Source: PALSA-555 sp036521915 (lineage in GTDB: Bacteria; Actinomycetota; Acidimicrobiia; IMCC26256; PALSA-555). Taken from it: a DNA stretch of 17,980 bases. Made by a program: the position numbers and the translations under genes. The number at the start of each line of letters is the position of its first letter. The first letter of the stretch is position 1. The stretch is from contig DATDGU010000391.1 of the NCBI GenBank assembly GCA_036521915.1, positions 1 to 17,980 on the forward strand, read 5' to 3'. The notes below the pieces were generated by a model, which saw only the letters and a program-made list of their open reading frames with translations, made no database searches and was not told the origin of the DNA. Positions 14,557 to 17,980 of this stretch are shown here, one piece after another.

Positions 14557-16581
14557 GTGCTGCGCCGCCGCCGTCGTGACCGAGAGGCGCGCGGGTTCCG
14601 CTACTCAGCCTGGGACGGCTCCCAGCAGGGCTTCGACCTCGACGCGGACGCGCTCCTCGACGAGATGACCGACGACCTGCTGTACCACGGCGACCTCCAC
14701 GCGTCGCTGCGGCGGCTCATGCAGCAGGGCATGCGCGACCGCGACGGCCAGCAGATGATGGGCCTGCGCGACATGCTGAAGAAGCTGCGCGAGCAGCGGC
14801 GCAACATGCTCGACCGCTACGACCTCGGTGGTGTCTACGACGACATCGCGGAGCAGCTGCGCGAGATCGTCGACCAGGAGCGCGAGGGCATCGAGCAGCG
14901 CGTCGACGAGGCCCGTCAGTCCGGGGACCGGCGCCGTCAGGAGATCGTGGACGACCTCGCCGACAAGCGCCGCGAGCAGCTCGACTCGCTCCCGCCCGAC
15001 CTCGCCGGCAAGGTGGCCGAGCTGCAGTCGAGCGACTGGATGGACGACGGCGCGCGGCAGCACTTCGAGGAGCTCATGGACAAGCTGCGCGAGCAGCTGA
15101 TGCAGAGCTACTTCAACCAGATGTCCGAGGGCATGCAGAACATGTCACCGGAGCGCATGCAGCGGATGAAGGACATGCTGTCCGAGCTGAACCAGATGCT
15201 CGAGCAGCGTGAGCGCGGCGAGGAGCCCGACTTCCCGGGCTTCATGGACCGCTATGGCGACTTCTTCCCCGGCAACCCCCAGAGCCTCGACGAGCTGCTC
15301 GAGCAGATGGCCCAATCGATGGCCCAGATGCAGCAGCTCCTCAACTCGATGACGCCCGAGCAGCGTGCCCAGCTCCAGGGTCTCGCCGAGTCGCTGCTCG
15401 AGGACATGGACCTGCGCTGGCAGGTCGACCAGCTCGCCCGCAACCTCCAGGGGGCGTTCCCGAACCTGCCGTGGGACCGCTCGATGCCCTTCCGGGGCGA
15501 CGACCCGCTGTCGATGGGCCAGATGCCTGGCCTGCTCGACGCCCTCGGCGACATGGACGACCTCGAGCACCTGCTGAGCCAGGCCACCCAGCCGGGCGAG
15601 CTCGCCGAGGTCGACCTCGACCGGGCCCGCGAGCTGCTCGGCGACGACGCGGCCCGCTCCCTCGAGCGCCTCGCCGAGCTGGCCCGCATGCTCGAGGAGG
15701 CGGGGCTGATCGAGCAGCGCGAGGGCCGCCTCGAGCTCACCCCGCGCGGGATCCGCGCCATCGGCCAGAAGGCGCTCGGCGACCTGTTCCGCAAGCTCAT
15801 GAAGGACCGGGCGGGCCGCCACGAGGTCGAACGGACCGGCGAGGGCCAAGACCCGGCCTACGAGCACAAGCCGTACGAGTGGGGCGACCCGTTCCGACTC
15901 AACGTCGAGCAGACCGTGAAGAACGCCATCTGGCGCCAGGGCGCCGGGACGCCGGTGCGGCTCTCGCCGAGCGACTTCGAGGTCGAGCGCACCGAGGTCA
16001 CGACGAGGAGCGCCACGGTGCTGCTCCTCGACGTGTCGCTCAGCATGCCCATGCGCGACAACTTCCTCTCCGCGAAGAAGGTCGCGATGGCGCTCCACGC
16101 GCTGATCACGAGCCAGTTCCCCCGCGACTACATGGGGCTGGTCAGCTTCGGGCGGGTGGCACGGGAGGTGGCGCCCGAACGGCTGCCCGAGATGAGCTGG
16201 GACTTCGAGTGGGGCACGAACATGCAGCACGCGCTGCTGCTCGCCCGCCGCATGCTCAGCCGTCAGAGCGGCACGAAGCAGGTGATCATGGTCACCGACG
16301 GCGAGCCGACCGCCCACATCGAGGGCGGCGAGCCCTACTTCCAGTACCCGCCTTCACCGATCACGATCGAGGAGACGCTGAAGGAGGTGATGCGCTGCAC
16401 CCGTGAAGGGATCCGCATCAACACCTTCATGCTCGACGAGACCTACTACCTGCGCAGCTTCGTGGAGCGCATGATGCAGCTGAACCGGGGCCGCGCCTTC
16501 TTCACGACGCCGGACACCCTCGGCGACTACGTCCTGGTGGACTTCCTGGAGCAGCGCCGGCACCAGCGGCGCGCCAGCTGA
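14557..16581 (+). CDS. VWA-domain protein with Met-rich helical N-terminal region
   Basis: The 674-residue protein ends in a von Willebrand A domain (about 485-674) with an intact MIDAS: DVSLS (Asp492, Ser494, Ser496) and TDGEPT (Asp581). Residues 30-290 are charged, helical and rich in Met and Gln (for example Met189, 193, 196, 201, 204, 207 and 214, and Met251, 255, 258 and 265). A middle domain (about 340-430) resembles winged-helix sequence (LAELARMLEEAGLIEQREGRLELTPRG). Length and plan match, from memory, mycobacterial Rv0959 (about 672 residues). It is expected to work with the AAA+ ATPase encoded just upstream, as I and D subunits do in chelatases. The GTG at 14557 was chosen from the leaderless -10 and because the divergent lipoprotein gene starts at 14508. 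Confidence 0.88.
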   Translation: MLRRRRRDREARGFRYSAWDGSQQGFDLDADALLDEMTDDLLYHGDLHASLRRLMQQGMRDRDGQQMMGLRDMLKKLREQRRNMLDRYDLGGVYDDIAEQLREIVDQEREGIEQRVDEARQSGDRRRQEIVDDLADKRREQLDSLPPDLAGKVAELQSSDWMDDGARQHFEELMDKLREQLMQSYFNQMSEGMQNMSPERMQRMKDMLSELNQMLEQRERGEEPDFPGFMDRYGDFFPGNPQSLDELLEQMAQSMAQMQQLLNSMTPEQRAQLQGLAESLLEDMDLRWQVDQLARNLQGAFPNLPWDRSMPFRGDDPLSMGQMPGLLDALGDMDDLEHLLSQATQPGELAEVDLDRARELLGDDAARSLERLAELARMLEEAGLIEQREGRLELTPRGIRAIGQKALGDLFRKLMKDRAGRHEVERTGEGQDPAYEHKPYEWGDPFRLNVEQTVKNAIWRQGAGTPVRLSPSDFEVERTEVTTRSATVLLLDVSLSMPMRDNFLSAKKVAMALHALITSQFPRDYMGLVSFGRVAREVAPERLPEMSWDFEWGTNMQHALLLARRMLSRQSGTKQVIMVTDGEPTAHIEGGEPYFQYPPSPITIEETLKEVMRCTREGIRINTFMLDETYYLRSFVERMMQLNRGRAFFTTPDTLGDYVLVDFLEQRRHQRRAS

Positions 16582-16582
16582 C

Positions 16583-17077
16583 TCATCCGAGGCGCTGCTC
16601 GTAGGCGGCGAGCGTCCGCGCGTCGAAGCACACGAAGCACACGACCTCGACGCGCGTGTCGGCGGAGCGAACGGCGTCGACCGCGACGTCCGTGGCGTCC
16701 TCGAGCGGGTAACCGTAGATGCCCGTGCTCACCGCCGGGAACGCGAGGGACGTCGCGCCGAGCTCGTCGGCGACGGCGAGGCTGCGCGCGTAGGCCGAGG
16801 CCAGCTGCGCCGGCTCCCCGTGGCGGCCGTCCTGCCACACCGGTCCGACGGCATGGACGATCCAGCGGGCCGGGAGGCCGAAACCCGGCGTCGCCTTCGC
16901 GTCGCCCGTGGCGCAGCCGCCGAGGGCCGCGCACGCCTCCCGCAGACCGGGCCCGGCCGCCGCGAAGATCGCCCCGCAGACGCCGCCGCCGGGGGCGAGG
17001 GCCGGGTTCGCGGCGTTCACGATGGCGTCGACGCCGGCCGTCGTGATGTCGCCGTGGGCGGCTTCGAGGCGGGTCAC
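16583..17077 (-). CDS. Macro-domain protein, probable O-acetyl-ADP-ribose deacetylase (MacroD type)
   Basis: The protein has 164 residues and is a single macro domain. VDAIVNAANPALAPGGGVCGAI (16-37) contains the catalytic-site Asn and the Gly-rich ADP-ribose loop, GDAKATPGFGLPARWIVHAVGP (58-79) is the second conserved block, and LAFPAVSTGIYGYP (111-124) is the phosphate-binding loop. These match MacroD/YmdB enzymes that remove ADP-ribose from acidic residues or hydrolyse O-acetyl-ADP-ribose. The start is a GTG at 17077 (MTRLEAAHGDITT), with no clear ribosome site. It is convergent with the VWA gene (one base between stops) and divergent from the WhiB gene. No ADP-ribosyltransferase is seen nearby. 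Confidence 0.9.
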   Translation of the reverse strand: MTRLEAAHGDITTAGVDAIVNAANPALAPGGGVCGAIFAAAGPGLREACAALGGCATGDAKATPGFGLPARWIVHAVGPVWQDGRHGEPAQLASAYARSLAVADELGATSLAFPAVSTGIYGYPLEDATDVAVDAVRSADTRVEVVCFVCFDARTLAAYEQRLG

Positions 17078-17225
17078 GGCCGAAATCTCGCCAGAAACTC
17101 ATGCACGAATCGACGCAAAAGGGACGAAACCCCCGCGAGCGCGAAAGTTCTGCTTGCTCCGGTCCCGGTCGGCCCGCAGAGTACCACTGATGGAATTCCA
17201 TCGATGTGATTTCGAGGGGATGCCG
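17078..17225. promoter_or_regulatory. Divergent promoter region of macro-domain and WhiB genes with a 14-bp palindrome
   Basis: The gap has more A-rich patches than its surroundings (17085-17150). TACCAC(T) at 17182-17188 is a candidate -10 for whiB. Directly after it lies the perfect palindrome GATGGAATTCCATC (17189-17202), where transcription would start. GAGGGG (17214-17219) is a ribosome site for GTG 17226. A repressor bound to the palindrome would block initiation. No -35 is convincing. Confidence 0.5.
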
Positions 17226-17525
17226 GTGCAGATTCACGAGTTCATGGACCTGGTGCGAGGACTCCCGCCCGACGGCGAGGGTCGGCGCTGGCAGGAGCGG
17301 GCCAACTGCCTCGGGGTGGACCCAGACCTCTTCTTCCCGGAGCGCGGGGCGTCGACCCGGGAGGCCAAGGGGGTCTGCCGGGGCTGCGAGGTCCGCACCG
17401 AGTGCCTCGAGTACGCGCTCGACCACGGCGAGAAGTTCGGGATCTGGGGTGGCCTCTCCGAGCGGGAGCGCCGACGGGTCCGGCGCCAGCGGGCGCTCGA
17501 GCGGCGCCGGCTCGCCTCGGCCTGA
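17226..17525 (+). CDS. WhiB-family iron-sulfur transcription factor (WhiB2/WhmD-like)
   Basis: The 99-residue protein holds a [4Fe-4S] cluster through Cys28, Cys51, Cys54 and Cys60 (C-X22-C-X2-C-X5-C). It then has the GIWGG turn (72-76), the WhiB signature that contacts the primary sigma factor, and an Arg-rich C-terminus (ERERRRVRRQR) that binds DNA. The STREAKGVCRGCEVRTECLEYAL block and FGIWGGLSERERRR resemble the WhiB2/WhmD group, which controls septation and sporulation in Streptomyces and cell division in mycobacteria. GTG 17226 has GAGGGG 6 bases upstream. ATG 17220 and ATG 17190 are in-frame alternatives, but 17190 would sit almost on the presumed -10 and within the palindrome. Confidence 0.92.
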   Translation: MQIHEFMDLVRGLPPDGEGRRWQERANCLGVDPDLFFPERGASTREAKGVCRGCEVRTECLEYALDHGEKFGIWGGLSERERRRVRRQRALERRRLASA

Positions 17526-17526
17526 T

Positions 17527-17979
17527 TCACCGGCGCGCGGCGCCCGCCAGCCGGGCCTCGACCGTCCGGGACCGGTCGAGGCCGCTCCACGCGAGGAAGG
17601 CGGCGCTGCAGCGCGCCCACTCGGCCTCGGGCACCAGCCCGACCCACTCCACCCGCTCGACCGTCGCACCGCGAGCCCCGACGGCCCGCCGCACCGTCTC
17701 GCAGGCCTCCTCGACGCCCGTCACCGCCAGGTCGGCGACGTTCAGGGACACCTGCGCGACCCCGCGGGACGCCAGGCGCAGCCCGAGGGCGCGCACGCCG
17801 GGGAGGCCGCCGTCACGGGCCCGCACGGCACGGGCGACGGCCTCGGCCAGCCCGACGTCGTCCCGGTCGAGCCAGCAGTTCACCGCGACGAGCGGGGGAC
17901 GGGCGCCGACGGCGGTGGCGCCCAGCCGCCGGTCCGGTCGCGGCGGGCCGAGGTCCGGCGCCCGGTCGGCGAACGCGTC
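17527..17979 (-). CDS. Glutamate formimidoyltransferase-like protein, C-terminal part (runs off window end)
   Basis: The visible 150 residues include GATAVGARPPLVAVNCWLDRDD, the FTCD N-terminal-domain segment with the 'GAR-x-x-L-V-A-x-N' motif, followed by GLPGVRALGLRLASRGVAQVSLNVADL and VEWVGLVPEAEWARC. These match the C-terminal subdomain of formiminotransferases, which pass a formimino group from formiminoglutamate to tetrahydrofolate in histidine breakdown. The N-terminal half lies beyond the window. No cyclodeaminase domain follows; the protein ends about 25 residues after the VGLVP motif, so this is the single-domain form. Its stop is one base from the WhiB stop. Other actinobacterial formiminotransferase-like proteins have unproven activity, so the substrate is inferred. 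Confidence 0.82.
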   Translation of the reverse strand, partial: DAFADRAPDLGPPRPDRRLGATAVGARPPLVAVNCWLDRDDVGLAEAVARAVRARDGGLPGVRALGLRLASRGVAQVSLNVADLAVTGVEEACETVRRAVGARGATVERVEWVGLVPEAEWARCSAAFLAWSGLDRSRTVEARLAGAARR

Positions 17980-17980
17980 G

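Noticed and set aside
1..17980. CRISPR array, tRNA, rRNA, riboswitch or prophage
   Set aside because: No regularly spaced direct repeats, cloverleaf sequence, rRNA signature or phage gene was seen. In particular no SAM-type riboswitch was recognised before cbs or metB.

Overview
This is a high-GC, gene-dense window, almost certainly from a chromosome of an actinomycete (Actinomycetota). The evidence is a WhiB-type regulator with the Cys-X22-Cys-X2-Cys-X5-Cys and GIWGG signatures, an Sdh1-type succinate dehydrogenase operon, a mycobacterial-style cystathionine beta-synthase with a Bateman module, and many GTG starts. Several genes have a TANNNT -10 element 6-8 bases before the start codon and no Shine-Dalgarno sequence, the pattern of leaderless transcripts that are common in this phylum. 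The class cannot be fixed from sequence alone.

Layout. 1-290: truncated 5' end of an IS110-family transposase (minus) with a short upstream region holding small palindromes. 291-2518: a DUF4234-like membrane protein with an internal duplication (minus), divergent from an FGGY (xylulokinase-like) sugar kinase whose substrate-site motifs look altered. 2505-5094: a three-gene export operon on the minus strand (68-residue small ORF, ABC ATPase, ABC-2 permease), divergent from a TetR regulator. The shared promoter region carries three tandem copies of a 14-bp dyad at an exact 19-bp period, lying on a consensus-like promoter. 5113-6293: an SRPBCC-fold protein (minus) and a GrpB/UPF0157 protein (plus). 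6327-8889: cbs and a cystathionine gamma-synthase/lyase gene, a two-gene transsulfuration operon. 8985-12489: sdhC-sdhA-sdhB on the minus strand, a complex II with a single five-helix anchor. 12708-16581: a chelatase-like AAA+ ATPase and a Met-rich VWA protein, resembling the mycobacterial Rv0958/Rv0959 pair, but here separated by an oppositely oriented lipoprotein gene. 16583-17980: a macro-domain hydrolase (minus), the WhiB regulator (plus), and the C-terminal part of a glutamate formimidoyltransferase (minus) running off the end.

How the parts work together. Cbs and the gamma-enzyme should link homocysteine and cysteine through cystathionine. SdhCAB feeds succinate electrons to quinone. 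The TetR protein very probably represses the divergent exporter. The AAA+/VWA pair is expected to act as one machine in the MoxR-VWA or magnesium-chelatase I/D style, with an unknown client. Most of the window is ordinary core chromosome. The items most worth following are the triple operator with its leaderless small ORF, the split AAA+/VWA locus with its Met-rich helical region, the altered sugar kinase, and the 14-bp perfect palindrome at the whiB promoter. No CRISPR array, tRNA, rRNA or prophage was seen.
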